Source of the DNA: Bacillus subtilis
Lineage (GTDB): Bacteria > Pseudomonadota > Alphaproteobacteria > Rhizobiales > Rhizobiaceae
Length of the DNA stretch: 64,000 nucleotides
Assembly (NCBI GenBank): GCA_021733665.1
Contig: JAHREI010000004.1
Location: 186,001-250,000 of the forward strand
Direction of reading: 5' to 3'
Position 1 is the first letter of the stretch. Each line of letters opens with the position of its first letter. This document shows, piece after piece, positions 29,776 through 39,219 of this stretch. A program made the position numbers and the translations under genes. Below the pieces are notes generated by a model. The model searched no databases, was not told the DNA's origin, and saw nothing but the letters and a program-made list of their open reading frames with translations.

Positions 29776-30103
29776 GATAATGTCACAGATATAAAGTCAA
29801 TTGAGTGATGAGCTTTTGCTGCCCGAAGAGCAGAAAAACAAAATGATATTGGCTGTTATATGACACCTGTAAAGATTAGCGCGCGGCGGATCAAGTCATG
29901 TGATGGTCTTTGGCAATTTGTTTCAAGCTTGTGGACAGCGGCGCTCAGGCTTTTCAGATGTGAAATTACCTTGGTGCAGCAGGCTTTGTGCCGCTATGGT
30001 GCGCACTGAAATGTGATTCATGCCAGCTGCTATGCAGCTATTCTGATAATTGCTGGCTAGCAGCTTTGTTGATTAATGGCTGCAAGGCAGCCGGAGTAAG
30101 ACT
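29776..30103. other. Divergent intergenic region
   Basis: 328 bp between the kinase-like gene and the AsmA gene must hold promoters for both. A TTGACT on the minus strand lies too close to the kinase start to be trusted. CTTTTGCTG...CAGAAAAAC forms a small imperfect hairpin. Nothing else is recognised. Confidence 0.3.
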
Positions 30104-33100
30104 TTGGGGCGTTTGTTCGTTGTTATTGGTGGTTTGCTGGTTCTGGTGCTGACTTTGGCGCTGGTCGTGCCGCCATTTATCGACTGGACAGGCTATCGTG
30201 ACCGTTTTGAGCAGGAAGCCAGTCGTATTTTAGGCAGCCCTGTGCATGTGAACGGCACTGCCAAAGCCCGTCTTTTGCCGTTTCCTTCTGTGACATTTTC
30301 CGATGTGCGTGTTGAAGGCGAAGATGGTCGTGATGCGCTGACGATGGCTCAGTTCTCCATGGATGCGGAGCTGATGCCATTTTTACGCGGTGAAATCTTG
30401 ATTTTTGATATGCGGATGGAGAAGCCGCATCTGTTTGCCGGTCTCGATGCACAGGGCAAACTAAACTGGACATTGCCTGAAAACAGCAATCTGGCTGGAT
30501 CGAAAGTCCGCATTGAAAAACTGGCGCTGCGCGACGGGCAGATTACGCTGCAAGACGGTATGCGTGGCCGCCAGCAGGAATTGCAGAATATCAATGCGAC
30601 ACTGTCGGCGGATAGTCTGGCAGGGCCTTGGCGGATTAACGGCCGCTTTCAGGCCGATGGTCAGCCTTTCGGTTTTGAAATCAATACAGCCGAGAAAAAA
30701 GCGGACAGTCCGCTGCGCTTGCGCATTGGTTTGCAGCCGGTCAATCTGGCTTTGTCGCTGGAAACAGAAGGCGATGTCACCATTGCTGATGGTCAGCCTC
30801 TTTATAAGGGTCAGTTTTCTTTTCTGACTTTGAGCGATGAAGAGCGCAAGAAACAAGGTAATGCACCGGCTGTCACTTTGGACAAGCTGCGACTGACCGG
30901 AAAGTTTGAAGCGCAGAACAGCGGCTTCAATATTGAAGAATTCCGTATGGAGCAGGGCGAGGCTGATGCGCCCTATGTGATTAATGGCAAGGCACAGCTT
31001 GATCTGGCGGATAATCCGCATTTTATGATCAGTGCGGATGGCCAGCAGGTTTATCTCGACGGGATGAAGCCTGATATCAGCGTGAAGGATGACAAGGCTG
31101 TATCATCGCAGCCGGTATTGTCTTTCCGTGAGAAAGTGGATTTTCTGCAGGTATTGCTGGAGCGCATTCCGGTGCCGGATATTCCTGGCAATATTGATCT
31201 GCGCTTGCCCGCAATTGTCGCCAGCGGCACAACGATCCGCTCGGTGATTATTCGTGCCGAGCCGGATAATGGCGCTTGGAATATCAGCCAGTTACAGGCC
31301 GATTTGCCGGGGCGTACTCAGATTGAAGCCAAAGGCAAATTGCAGCTAGGTTCGGATTTCGGTTTTCAGGGGAACTTCCTGCTGGCCTCGCGTCAGCCTG
31401 CCGGATTTGCTGCATGGCTTTCTGGTGAGAATGGCAAACCTGCGCTAGCGCAGGTACCAGCGGCGGGTTTCTCCGGAAAAATCAATCTGAATAATGATGT
31501 TCAGAAGATCGATGATCTGGAAATTGTGCTGGGCGAAACAATACTGAATGGCAGTTTTGAACGCAGTGGCGGCGAAAAACGCGCAACATCCTCGGTGCTG
31601 AATATTCAGGGCAAGGCGCTGGATGCCGGTACGATGCAGTTGCTGAGCGGGTTGTTTCTGCGGGAAGGTGATTTATCAGCACTTGCCGGAGAAAATCTGA
31701 CAGTCAACCTAAAGGCAGGGCCGGTTAAATTTGCCGAGCTGGAAGCTGAACAGCTTGATACAGCGTTTCGTCTGAGCAATGGCAAGCTGGATTTCGACCG
31801 CTTGCTGATCAGTGATTTGGACGGCGCAACAATTACTGCGACCGGTTCATTGCGTCCGTTTGATAATTCGGTGAATGCCAATCTTGATGCGACCATTCTG
31901 GCAGATGATCTCAGCCCTGTCTTACGTCAGCTCAATGCCAGCTTCCCGCGCGAGCCGCTGATCTCGGCATTAGCAGCGCGCGCTGCATCCTATCCTGATT
32001 TATTTTCGGGCACAAAGCTCGACCTGCTGGTTAATGCAGTCAATTTATTCGGCGATGGTGACAATGCAGAGCAAACCGGTGAAGCAGATACGAAGCAGCC
32101 AGCTGCAGAAGTTGAAAAAGCACGTGGTAGCCGGGTTAAACCCGGCGGCAAAGCGGCCAATGCTGACAAGAGCGATATTGCCGAGTTTTCCTTTAGTCTG
32201 AACGGGCAGAGCGGTGCTCTGATGCTCTCCGTTGCGGGGTCATCAAAGGGTACTTTGACCGGTGCTGAACCGATGCAACTTTCTCTGACAGCCAATGCGA
32301 AGGCGGATTCCGGTGAGGCGGCTCTAGCATTACTTGGCTTACCGGTTGTGCCATTGGGGATGATGGGTGAGGCGGAGCTGAATTTGCAGGCACAGGGCGC
32401 GCCTGTTGCCGGTATGAAAACGGCACTGGAGATCAGCAGCGATGACGGCAATGCGCGTCTTGATGGTGTGATTACGCTGACCGGTGATGAATTGACCGCC
32501 AGTGGTAAAGCCGTTTTGAAAAGTGATGACCTTGAGCCGTTTCTGGCGACCGCCGGTTATGCCTTGCCTTTTGGTCGTGGCTTTGGTGCCGGATTGCCGG
32601 TGGATATTGCCAGTGATTTCCAGTTTGGAAAAAACATTGTCCGTTTGCCGAATTTGCAGGGAAAAATCGATGATGAGGCAGTGACTGCGCGGCTGGACGG
32701 GTCGCTGAGTGATCAGGCTGTAGCGCAATTGCGTGGTGAGATTAAGCTGGAACACTTTGATCTGGCTGCACTATTTGCAGGCATGACCGGTCTGCCGCTT
32801 ACAGATATCTCTGTGATGAATGGCAAGAACTGGTCGCAAACTGCTTTCGGTAAAAGAAGTAGTCTGCCGCTCGGACTGGATCTGAAAATGATCGCCACAG
32901 AGGCAGCGCTCACAGACACGCTGGCCTTAACGGACTTTTCTGCCCGTCTGGTTAAAAATGATCAGCAATTACAGGTCAGTGACCTTGGCGGCCAATGGGC
33001 TGACAGCAAATTATCGGGCAAGCTGGAACTCAATAATGCCAATGGCACAGTGCTGGTGAATGGCGATCTGCGCCTGTCCGGTGGGGATATGGCAGCACTC

Positions 33101-33940
33101 TATCAGCCTGAAAATATGCAGGCACCAATACGCGGTGAAAGCGATATTAAACTGGGCTTTACCGGCAGTGGCAAGTCTATGACTGATCTCGTTCATTCAT
33201 TGGCGGGAGAAGGGGCGCTGACAATTGAAAATCCGGTGATTGCCGGATTGAATATTGCCGCAATGCCGGAAATGTTACGCCAGTCTGATGAGCTAACAGG
33301 GTCGGGAAAAACACCGGTTGAGCCGAAACAAGCAGAGGCCGAGCGTACTAAGCTGTCACAAATGTTGACGCAAGGCAGGCAGATGAATGCCAATGCGGTG
33401 CAGGCGCAGCTGTCGCTTGCTGGTGGTATTCTCCGTGCACCGTCCGTTAAAATTGAGAGCGATCAGGCGGTGTTGCGTACAGATATTCAATTTGACCTTA
33501 ACCGTTTTGCTTGGGGCGGTTCCGGCGCTTTGGATATGGTGCTGCCGCAGCATGAGCGTAATGATGTGGCACCGCAGGTGCAGTTTGCTTTGTCCGGTGC
33601 CTGGAGCCAGCCGCAAATCCGTTTCGACTATCAACCGATGGTACAGTTTTTAACGCAGCGCAGCCTGCTGCGGGAGCAGCTGCGGGTAGAGGCCGCACAA
33701 TCGCTGATCATTGAAAAACAACGGCTGAAACGCGAGGCGGATTATTATACCGCACGGGCAGAAGCACGGAAGCGTCAGCGTATTGAGGCCGAAGAAGCGG
33801 TGCGTAAACGGGCTGAGGAAGCTGCGGGTTCCGGCACAGTATTGCCGCAGGAACAGCCAAGGCAGCAAGGTGTGACACCTGGTTTCAAGCCAAATTTGGA
33901 TGAGTTTTTGCAGACGCTGCCGGAAACAACAATCCAGTAA
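30104..33940 (+). CDS. AsmA family protein (bridge-like envelope protein)
   Basis: 1278-aa protein anchored by one N-terminal membrane helix (LFVVIGGLLVLVLTLALVVPPFIDW). The AsmA N-terminal domain follows (LGSPVHVNGTAKARLLPFPSVTFSDVRV), then a very long beta-rich periplasmic body, and an AsmA-like C-terminal module near residue 1000-1130 (KLGFTGSGKSMTDLVHSLAGEGALTIENPVIAGLNI). The last 150 residues are charged and partly coiled coil. AsmA/TAM-type proteins are thought to move phospholipids to the outer membrane. The start is TTG with GGAG 8 bp upstream. Confidence 0.88.
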   Translation: MGRLFVVIGGLLVLVLTLALVVPPFIDWTGYRDRFEQEASRILGSPVHVNGTAKARLLPFPSVTFSDVRVEGEDGRDALTMAQFSMDAELMPFLRGEILIFDMRMEKPHLFAGLDAQGKLNWTLPENSNLAGSKVRIEKLALRDGQITLQDGMRGRQQELQNINATLSADSLAGPWRINGRFQADGQPFGFEINTAEKKADSPLRLRIGLQPVNLALSLETEGDVTIADGQPLYKGQFSFLTLSDEERKKQGNAPAVTLDKLRLTGKFEAQNSGFNIEEFRMEQGEADAPYVINGKAQLDLADNPHFMISADGQQVYLDGMKPDISVKDDKAVSSQPVLSFREKVDFLQVLLERIPVPDIPGNIDLRLPAIVASGTTIRSVIIRAEPDNGAWNISQLQADLPGRTQIEAKGKLQLGSDFGFQGNFLLASRQPAGFAAWLSGENGKPALAQVPAAGFSGKINLNNDVQKIDDLEIVLGETILNGSFERSGGEKRATSSVLNIQGKALDAGTMQLLSGLFLREGDLSALAGENLTVNLKAGPVKFAELEAEQLDTAFRLSNGKLDFDRLLISDLDGATITATGSLRPFDNSVNANLDATILADDLSPVLRQLNASFPREPLISALAARAASYPDLFSGTKLDLLVNAVNLFGDGDNAEQTGEADTKQPAAEVEKARGSRVKPGGKAANADKSDIAEFSFSLNGQSGALMLSVAGSSKGTLTGAEPMQLSLTANAKADSGEAALALLGLPVVPLGMMGEAELNLQAQGAPVAGMKTALEISSDDGNARLDGVITLTGDELTASGKAVLKSDDLEPFLATAGYALPFGRGFGAGLPVDIASDFQFGKNIVRLPNLQGKIDDEAVTARLDGSLSDQAVAQLRGEIKLEHFDLAALFAGMTGLPLTDISVMNGKNWSQTAFGKRSSLPLGLDLKMIATEAALTDTLALTDFSARLVKNDQQLQVSDLGGQWADSKLSGKLELNNANGTVLVNGDLRLSGGDMAALYQPENMQAPIRGESDIKLGFTGSGKSMTDLVHSLAGEGALTIENPVIAGLNIAAMPEMLRQSDELTGSGKTPVEPKQAEAERTKLSQMLTQGRQMNANAVQAQLSLAGGILRAPSVKIESDQAVLRTDIQFDLNRFAWGGSGALDMVLPQHERNDVAPQVQFALSGAWSQPQIRFDYQPMVQFLTQRSLLREQLRVEAAQSLIIEKQRLKREADYYTARAEARKRQRIEAEEAVRKRAEEAAGSGTVLPQEQPRQQGVTPGFKPNLDEFLQTLPETTIQ

Positions 33941-33949
33941 GAGCTGGAT

Positions 33950-34219
33950 TTACAGGCCGGTTTTGCTCAATACCCAGTCCAGTGCATAAAGGCGCAGGCT
34001 GGAGGAGAGGTTATTGTCACGGTCGCGTTCATCATCAATCATCGCGATCAGTGAAGCGAGAGACTGGCCGTTTTGTGCTGCGATCTCTACGATAATATCG
34101 TAAAAGGCATCTTCCAGTGAGAAGCTGGTCGCATGACCGTGCAGGGTAATGGAATGCTTGCGCAGGCGTGCTTTGCTGCGGGCCGTTGTGCTGGCAAGAG
34201 GAGCGGCTTTTTCGCTCAT
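33950..34219 (-). CDS. Ribbon-helix-helix domain protein
   Basis: 89-aa protein of the RHH_4 type found in Rhizobiales. RKHSITLHGHATSFSLEDAFYDIIVEIAAQNGQSLASLIAMID gives the beta-strand and two helices. It may bind DNA but its target is unknown. Its start overlaps the stop of the DUF4169 gene (ATGA), so the two are coupled. It converges on the AsmA gene with only 9 bp between stops. Confidence 0.8.
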   Translation of the reverse strand: MSEKAAPLASTTARSKARLRKHSITLHGHATSFSLEDAFYDIIVEIAAQNGQSLASLIAMIDDERDRDNNLSSSLRLYALDWVLSKTGL

Positions 34220-34425
34220 TCTGTTTCAGTTTCTGATGAGCCGGGATTGCGCGGTTCCAGCTTGTTCAATTCCAAAAACCTCTCATCTTTCGTAGACTGA
34301 TTTTTGTCGAAGGTTTTCTCCGCCTTGGTGCGCCCGAACAGAATGCGGTTGGCATTGGCTTCCATTTCTTTGGAAGCGCGGGCTTTGCGTTTTTTGAATT
34401 GTTTGAGATTGATAATGTCACTCAT
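34216..34425 (-). CDS. DUF4169 family protein
   Basis: 69-aa highly charged protein starting MSDIINLKQFKKRKARASKE, the typical DUF4169 N-terminus, with FGRTKAEK next. Upstream GAGAGG on the minus strand supports the ATG at 34425 rather than a longer in-frame start at 34458. It is always a partner of RHH_4 genes in relatives as far as I recall. Function unknown. Confidence 0.8.
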   Translation of the reverse strand: MSDIINLKQFKKRKARASKEMEANANRILFGRTKAEKTFDKNQSTKDERFLELNKLEPRNPGSSETETE

Positions 34426-34454
34426 GACTATGCCTCTCAACAAGCAACAGAGAT

Positions 34455-34478
34455 GCATTCCGGCAATGGCCGGAATGC
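34455..34478 (-). terminator. Hairpin between sspB and DUF4169
   Basis: GCATTCCGGC and GCCGGAATGC form a perfect 10-bp stem with a 4-nt loop just after the sspB stop. There is no T-run, so it may protect the sspB 3' end or reduce read-through rather than terminate fully. Confidence 0.45.
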
Positions 34479-34488
34479 GGATATTGGA

Positions 34489-35091
34489 TTATTTTTTGCG
34501 GAAAGCGTCAAGAGACACAACATCGGCTGAAGGCTTTGCAGCATCTTCTTCTGTTTCTGCCGTCTCAGTGCTGTCATCCTTGGCAGCTGTTTTACTGCGG
34601 TCAGCTTTTTTGGCTGGTTTCTTCACAGGCTTGGCCGCAGTCTCGGTATCATCCACTGTAATGCTCTCATCCTGAGGGCGCAGTTCAGAGACGATTTCGA
34701 GATTGTCCGTGTCATTGTCGCCGGTTGGCAAAGCAACGGACACATCAAATTCCAGTTCGAAATTTACCGACGGATCATAGAAGCCGCGAATAGCCGAGAA
34801 CGGGATGACCAGTTTTTCAGCGATTTCGCCGAAGGACAGACCAACTTCAAAAAGCTGCTCGGTAACCACCAGATCCCAATACTGGTGCTGCAGAACAATT
34901 GTCATCTGCTCAGGATATTTTTCCTTCAAACGAGATGAAATACGGACGCCCGGTGCTTCAGTCAGAAAGGTGATGAAGAAGTGATGATTGCCCGGCAAAC
35001 CGGCCTTATTCACTTCCATAAGCACTTTGCGGATAACGCCGCGAAGCGCATCCTGAGCAAGAATATCGTAACGGATAAGATCCTGAACCAT
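34489..35091 (-). CDS. sspB: ClpXP adaptor SspB, alphaproteobacterial type
   Basis: 200-aa adaptor that hands ssrA-tagged proteins to ClpXP. The N-terminal peptide-binding fold is recognisable (MVQDLIRYDILAQDALRGV, then FFITFLTEAPGVRIS and YPEQMTIVLQHQYWDL). A flexible Lys/Thr/Glu-rich linker (about residues 135-185) leads to the ClpX-docking C-terminus DVVSLDAFRKK. The ssrA gene itself lies about 1.8 kb away. The gene precedes DUF4169 and RHH on the same strand. Confidence 0.93.
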   Translation of the reverse strand: MVQDLIRYDILAQDALRGVIRKVLMEVNKAGLPGNHHFFITFLTEAPGVRISSRLKEKYPEQMTIVLQHQYWDLVVTEQLFEVGLSFGEIAEKLVIPFSAIRGFYDPSVNFELEFDVSVALPTGDNDTDNLEIVSELRPQDESITVDDTETAAKPVKKPAKKADRSKTAAKDDSTETAETEEDAAKPSADVVSLDAFRKK

Positions 35092-35538
35092 TAAATCCTT
35101 ATCCCGCGGATTCGAGGAGTGTTGTCATAAATGTTGTCTAAGTCAGCATTGCCGCATGATCAATCGATAATCAATAACGGTTTGCCGCCAAAAACAGCAT
35201 CGTCTGATGCATTGGTACAGCAGCTTTTGTCCTTTGTGTGAAAAAAGCTGCTGTATCCCTGTCTCATTATCAATATACCGCTGTAATGAAAGGTGAAAGG
35301 GATTTTTATAATTATTACTTTTTCTAACGAAACCTCTCATTGTTTTACATGTATTTTATCCCGAAAACCGCCGTATATATTTCGGAACAGTTCCGGTGTT
35401 TTAACGTTTTAAGAGCTGCATTTGCCGGTTGACCATTTGACTTGCTGTCACTATTTTCGCACTCCCTTTAGGCCGGAATAATGGCTGACACGCAGAGGCA
35501 GAGCGGTAATCTGTCTGCTATTCTGAAAGATTGTTGAG
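35092..35538. other. Intergenic region upstream of sspB and the MFS gene
   Basis: 447 bp without a gene; holds the divergent promoters. A perfect 13-bp inverted repeat, TACAGCAGCTTTT (35216-35228) with AAAAGCTGCTGTA (35243-35255), could be a hairpin of an untranslated RNA or an operator. No T-run follows it on the plus strand. Confidence 0.35.
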
Positions 35539-36756
35539 ATGTCTGTTCATTTGATACGCACTGCGCTGGTGCTGGGCTTTATATCGGCAATCGGGCCGTT
35601 TGCTATTGATATGTATCTGCCCGCATTGCCTGCAATTGCCAAAGACTTGCATGCTAACGAGGCTGCGGTGCAGATGAGCCTGATGGTCTTCTTTCTGGCT
35701 ACGGCGCTGATGCAGATGTTCTGCGGGCCGTTCTCCGATATTTATGGCCGTAAATTGCCGCTTTATCTGGGATTGGTGCTGTTTGCTGCCGGTAGTGTCG
35801 GTTCAGCACTGGCAACCAATATTGAGATGCTGATTTTCTTCCGCTTTGTGCAGGGGATTGGTGCCAGCGCCGGAATGGTTGTGCCGCGTGCTATTGTGCG
35901 TGACCTTTATACCGGAGCGGATGCTGCCCGACTGATGTCGATGCTGATGCTGGTTTTCTCGATCTCGCCAATTCTCGCACCGCTGACCGGTAGCTTTATC
36001 ATTGATGATTTTGGCTGGCGCGGTGTGTTCTGGGCGGTATTACTGGCAGCTATTATGGGGCTTGCTCTGGTGTGCTTCGCGCAGGAAGAAACACGACCTG
36101 TTGAGAAGCGGATTTCAGGCGGGGTAGGGCGTGCTTTGCGTGGCTATGCGCTTTTGATCCGCGACAGTAAATTTATCGGGCTGACCTGCATCGGTGGGTT
36201 TTGCATGGCAGCATTTTTTGTCTATCTCGCCAATTCGTCCTTTATCTTCATGGATAAATACGGTTTGAGCCCGCGTGAATATTCGCTGGTTTTCTCCGTG
36301 AATGCGATTTCGTTTTTCGGTGCTTCGCAGCTCAATGGTATGCTGGCCAGCCGTTATGGTCTGAGCCGTCTGGTGGCCTATGCGATAACCGGCTATCTGG
36401 TGACGATGATCGCTATGGTGCTGGCTGCGCTGCTGCTTTCGCAAAGCTTGTGGGTGATTATGGCATTCCTGTTTATTGGTAATGCTTTTCTGGGGCTGGT
36501 TCTGCCCGGTACCAGCGTTTTGGCACTGGATGATCATGGTGAGATTGCCGGTACAGCCGCGGCATTGCTCGGAACCCTGCAATTGTTGGTCGCAGCAGCT
36601 GCGATGGGGCTTAGCTCATTCATCATGAACGGGACTGTGCTGCCGATGCTGGTGGCGATTGCTTTGTGTGGTTTGTCCGGCTGGGTGCTGGCTTACATGA
36701 CAATTATGCGCCACGGTTTAAAGAAGCCTGCATCGCCCGAGACAATTATCCGATAA
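35539..36756 (+). CDS. Bcr/CflA family MFS drug exporter
   Basis: 405-aa carrier with twelve hydrophobic segments. FAIDMYLPALPAIAKDL at residues 22-38 and the loop 2-3 motif GPFSDIYGRKLPLY near 67 are typical of Bcr/CflA (DHA1) proton antiporters, as is RFVQGIGASAGMVVPRAIVRDLY near 112. Substrates in the family include bicyclomycin and chloramphenicol; the one here is unknown. A terminator follows. Confidence 0.88.
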   Translation: MSVHLIRTALVLGFISAIGPFAIDMYLPALPAIAKDLHANEAAVQMSLMVFFLATALMQMFCGPFSDIYGRKLPLYLGLVLFAAGSVGSALATNIEMLIFFRFVQGIGASAGMVVPRAIVRDLYTGADAARLMSMLMLVFSISPILAPLTGSFIIDDFGWRGVFWAVLLAAIMGLALVCFAQEETRPVEKRISGGVGRALRGYALLIRDSKFIGLTCIGGFCMAAFFVYLANSSFIFMDKYGLSPREYSLVFSVNAISFFGASQLNGMLASRYGLSRLVAYAITGYLVTMIAMVLAALLLSQSLWVIMAFLFIGNAFLGLVLPGTSVLALDDHGEIAGTAAALLGTLQLLVAAAAMGLSSFIMNGTVLPMLVAIALCGLSGWVLAYMTIMRHGLKKPASPETIIR

Positions 36757-36776
36757 TTTATCGGCAGAAACAAAAT

Positions 36777-36805
36777 AAGGCATCGGGGAAATCCGGTGCC
36801 TTTTT
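36777..36805. terminator. Terminator between the MFS gene and ssrA
   Basis: AAGGCATCGG pairs with CCGGTGCCTT (one G-T wobble) around a 6-nt loop, with TTTTT on the plus strand and a weaker T-run on the minus strand. It can end both the MFS transcript and the convergent tmRNA precursor. Confidence 0.75.
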
Positions 36806-36832
36806 CATATGCAGGTATAGAAGAGAGAAAGT

Positions 36833-37185
36833 GGAGGCTTCTGTTGCCAGGTGCCTCCGAACCCCGCCTTAAGGGGCTAACCCTAAGGACTTAGGTCGGG
36901 TTTCCCGCACCGCCATTAGGCAGCGAGAGCGTAACCCTGAGCTTTGTTGTCATTTGCAACTACTCAATTAGCCCGATAACGGTGGTACAATGCCGAGTGA
37001 AAGATCAACCTTTACGCCCTTGTCGATCCTATTTCGCCCCCGCCACAATACAACCGTTTCAGTCTAAGCTGTATTCTGGTGGAGGCGCCGGGTACCGCCC
37101 CCGGGTCCAATAGGTTTATTACGTAGTCCATTTATCACCATAGCCGGTCAAGCCGACACTGGTTATATAGGAGGCTTCTGCCCGC
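36833..37185 (-). ncRNA. ssrA: Transfer-messenger RNA, circularly permuted two-piece type
   Basis: On the minus strand the order is acceptor piece, linker, coding piece. The acceptor piece ends with encoded CCA at 37077 (GGCGCCTCCACCA). A 35-nt linker (37042-37076) with self-pairing AATACA/TGTATT ends follows. The coding piece begins GGGGGCG at 37041, which pairs with CGCCTCC of the acceptor piece, including one G-U. The tag frame lies at 36916-36957 and encodes ANDNKAQGYALAA then TAA. Ends of the mature pieces are approximate. It rescues stalled ribosomes and marks products for ClpXP. Confidence 0.93.
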
Positions 37186-37467
37186 TTGAAAAGAGGGCAA
37201 AGCGCTTTCGATGCTTTTGTGTTGAGAAAAATATACGGTTTGGCGAATTTATAGCTGCGCCATCATTTATCAAAAAAGACTGAAATAACAGTTTGATGCG
37301 TTTTCCGGTACTCTCACGATATAACGCATTGACAGCTTCTGCGTGCTGGTCAATTCTTTCATAATATACAGGTAATTAAATTAAATGGCGATTCATAAGC
37401 CATTGAGCAATTACCCTGTTTAGATTGAACGGCCGTAAAAGCGGTCAGATTGAAGGAGAATGGTTTC
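37186..37467. other. Divergent region between ssrA and the DUF2853 gene
   Basis: AT-rich 280 bp that must carry the ssrA promoter (minus) and the DUF2853 promoter (plus). A consensus TTGACA -35 is present near 37330 on the plus strand, but the -10 17 bp later (AATTCT) is weak. No gene seen. Confidence 0.35.
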
Positions 37468-37779
37468 ATGACTGATTATCTAGCCGATGTGCGCCGTTAC
37501 GATGCAGCTGCTGATGAGGCTGTTGTTGACAAGATCGTAAAGCATCTTGGTATTGCACTGCGCAGCCGCGATGCGTCGCTGGTTGCTGCTTCTGATCCTA
37601 GCGAACTCGCTACTGTTCGCACCAGCTGGCTCGGTCGCAAACTCGGCGTTGAAGATGATGCCAAAGCTGAAGCAGTTATCGCCAGCGTGGTAGAAACCAT
37701 GAAGGGCGATCACAACAAGCAGCGCGTGACTTTCTATTACCTCTGCGCGAAGTCGCTCGGTAAGCTGGAAAGCCTCTGA
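37468..37779 (+). CDS. DUF2853 family protein
   Basis: 103-aa acidic soluble protein. The N-terminus MTDYLADVRRYDAAADEAVVDKIVKHLGIALRSRDASLVAASD and the middle TSWLGRKLG match DUF2853, a small helical family of proteobacteria and Bacteroidetes with no known role. GAAGGAG 10 bp upstream fixes the ATG at 37468. The gene has its own terminator. Confidence 0.85.
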   Translation: MTDYLADVRRYDAAADEAVVDKIVKHLGIALRSRDASLVAASDPSELATVRTSWLGRKLGVEDDAKAEAVIASVVETMKGDHNKQRVTFYYLCAKSLGKLESL

Positions 37780-37787
37780 GATTTTTT

Positions 37788-37816
37788 AAAAGCCCTGCGC
37801 AAGCAGGGCTTTTTTT
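37788..37816 (+). terminator. Terminator after the DUF2853 gene
   Basis: AAAGCCCTGC and GCAGGGCTTT with a 4-nt loop and a long T-run. A strong signal. Confidence 0.9.
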
Positions 37817-37917
37817 ATAAAGGTTTTCAAAATATGCGTGTGCCTATCGTGAGACTCTGAACTGCTTTGATATAAATTAATGATGGCATTTTGAATGAAA
37901 GAGATTAAATAGCGCCT

Positions 37918-38712
37918 ATGCGTACATATCTTGATCTTCTTCAGCACGTCCTCGACAATGGCACAGATCGCGGTGACCGTACCGGCACCGGAACACGGTC
38001 TGTTTTCGGCTATCAGATGCGTTTTGATCTCGCGCAGGGCTTTCCTGTTCTGACGACCAAAAAGCTGCATTTGCGCTCTATCATCCACGAATTGCTGTGG
38101 TTTTTGCGTGGTGACACCAATATTTCCTATCTCAAAGAAAATGGTGTGAGCATCTGGGACGAGTGGGCTGACGAGAATGGCGACCTTGGTCCGGTCTATG
38201 GTGCGCAGTGGCGTTCATGGCCGGCGCCGGATGGCACACATATCGATCAGATTGCGAATCTTATGAAGGATTTGCAGCAAAATCCTAATTCAAGACGTTT
38301 GATTGTTTCTGCATGGAATCCTGCACTGGTCAATGAAATGGCCTTGCCGCCATGCCATTGTCTGTTCCAGTTCTATGTGGCTGATGGCAAACTGTCTTGC
38401 CAGCTTTATCAGCGTTCGGCGGATATTTTTCTCGGTGTACCGTTTAATATCGCTTCCTATGCGTTGCTCACCATGATGATTGCGCAGGTTGCCGGTTTGA
38501 AACTGGGTGAGTTTGTACACACGCTTGGCGATGCGCATCTTTATCACAACCATTTTGATCAGGCGAAACTGCAGCTGAGCCGCGCGCCTAAAGCGCTGCC
38601 GGTGATGGAAATCAATCCGGAAGTTCAAGACCTGTTTGCGTTCCGCTTTGAGGATTTCAAACTAGTTGGTTATGAAGCTGAACCAAGCATCAAAGCGCCG
38701 ATTGCGGTATAA
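37918..38712 (+). CDS. thyA: Thymidylate synthase
   Basis: 264-aa enzyme making dTMP from dUMP with methylene-tetrahydrofolate. The catalytic Cys is in [12 protein letters not shown] near residue 146. [16 protein letters not shown] near the start and [23 protein letters not shown] are family signatures. folA follows after 3 bp, giving the classic thyA-folA pair that regenerates the cofactor. Confidence 0.97.
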   Translation: MRTYLDLLQHVLDNGTDRGDRTGTGTRSVFGYQMRFDLAQGFPVLTTKKLHLRSIIHELLWFLRGDTNISYLKENGVSIWDEWADENGDLGPVYGAQWRSWPAPDGTHIDQIANLMKDLQQNPNSRRLIVSAWNPALVNEMALPPCHCLFQFYVADGKLSCQLYQRSADIFLGVPFNIASYALLTMMIAQVAGLKLGEFVHTLGDAHLYHNHFDQAKLQLSRAPKALPVMEINPEVQDLFAFRFEDFKLVGYEAEPSIKAPIAV

Positions 38713-38715
38713 GAT

Positions 38716-39219
38716 ATGATTGTATCATTTGTTGTCGCAGTTTCAGAAAATGGTGTGATCGGGCGTGATAATGGCATGCCGTGGCGTCTTTCCACGGATT
38801 TGCAGCGCTTCAAGAAACTCACGCTCGGCAAGCCGGTGGTGATGGGGCGTAAGACATGGGAATCGCTTGGTCGCCCGTTGCCGAACCGCACCAACATTGT
38901 CATCACCCGTGATACGGATTATGCCGCAGAGGGCGCGCTGGTTGTGCCCTCAATTGATGAGGCGCTGATTGCCGGTGAGCAGGCAGCGCAAGCCGCGGGT
39001 GTTGATGAAATCTGCATCATTGGTGGCGCGCAGATTTATGCGCAGGCAATGGATAAAGCTACGCATCTGCATGTGACGCATATTGAAGCGTCAATTGATG
39101 GCGATGCTTATTTCGGTCCTGTCGATCCGCTCGTTTGGCAGATCACCAGTGAAGAGCATGTGCCTGCGGGTGAGAAAGACAATTATCCGACCCGTTATGT
39201 GGTTTACGAGCGGCGTTAA
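38716..39219 (+). CDS. folA: Dihydrofolate reductase
   Basis: 167-aa NADPH-dependent enzyme. It shows MPWRLSTDLQRFKKLTLGKPVVMGRKTWESLGRPLPNR-type core motifs (residues about 22-55) and the C-terminal GGAQIYAQAMD nucleotide loop. The active acid aligns with D28 in RLSTDLQ. It reduces the dihydrofolate produced by the adjacent thyA. Confidence 0.96.
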   Translation: MIVSFVVAVSENGVIGRDNGMPWRLSTDLQRFKKLTLGKPVVMGRKTWESLGRPLPNRTNIVITRDTDYAAEGALVVPSIDEALIAGEQAAQAAGVDEICIIGGAQIYAQAMDKATHLHVTHIEASIDGDAYFGPVDPLVWQITSEEHVPAGEKDNYPTRYVVYERR

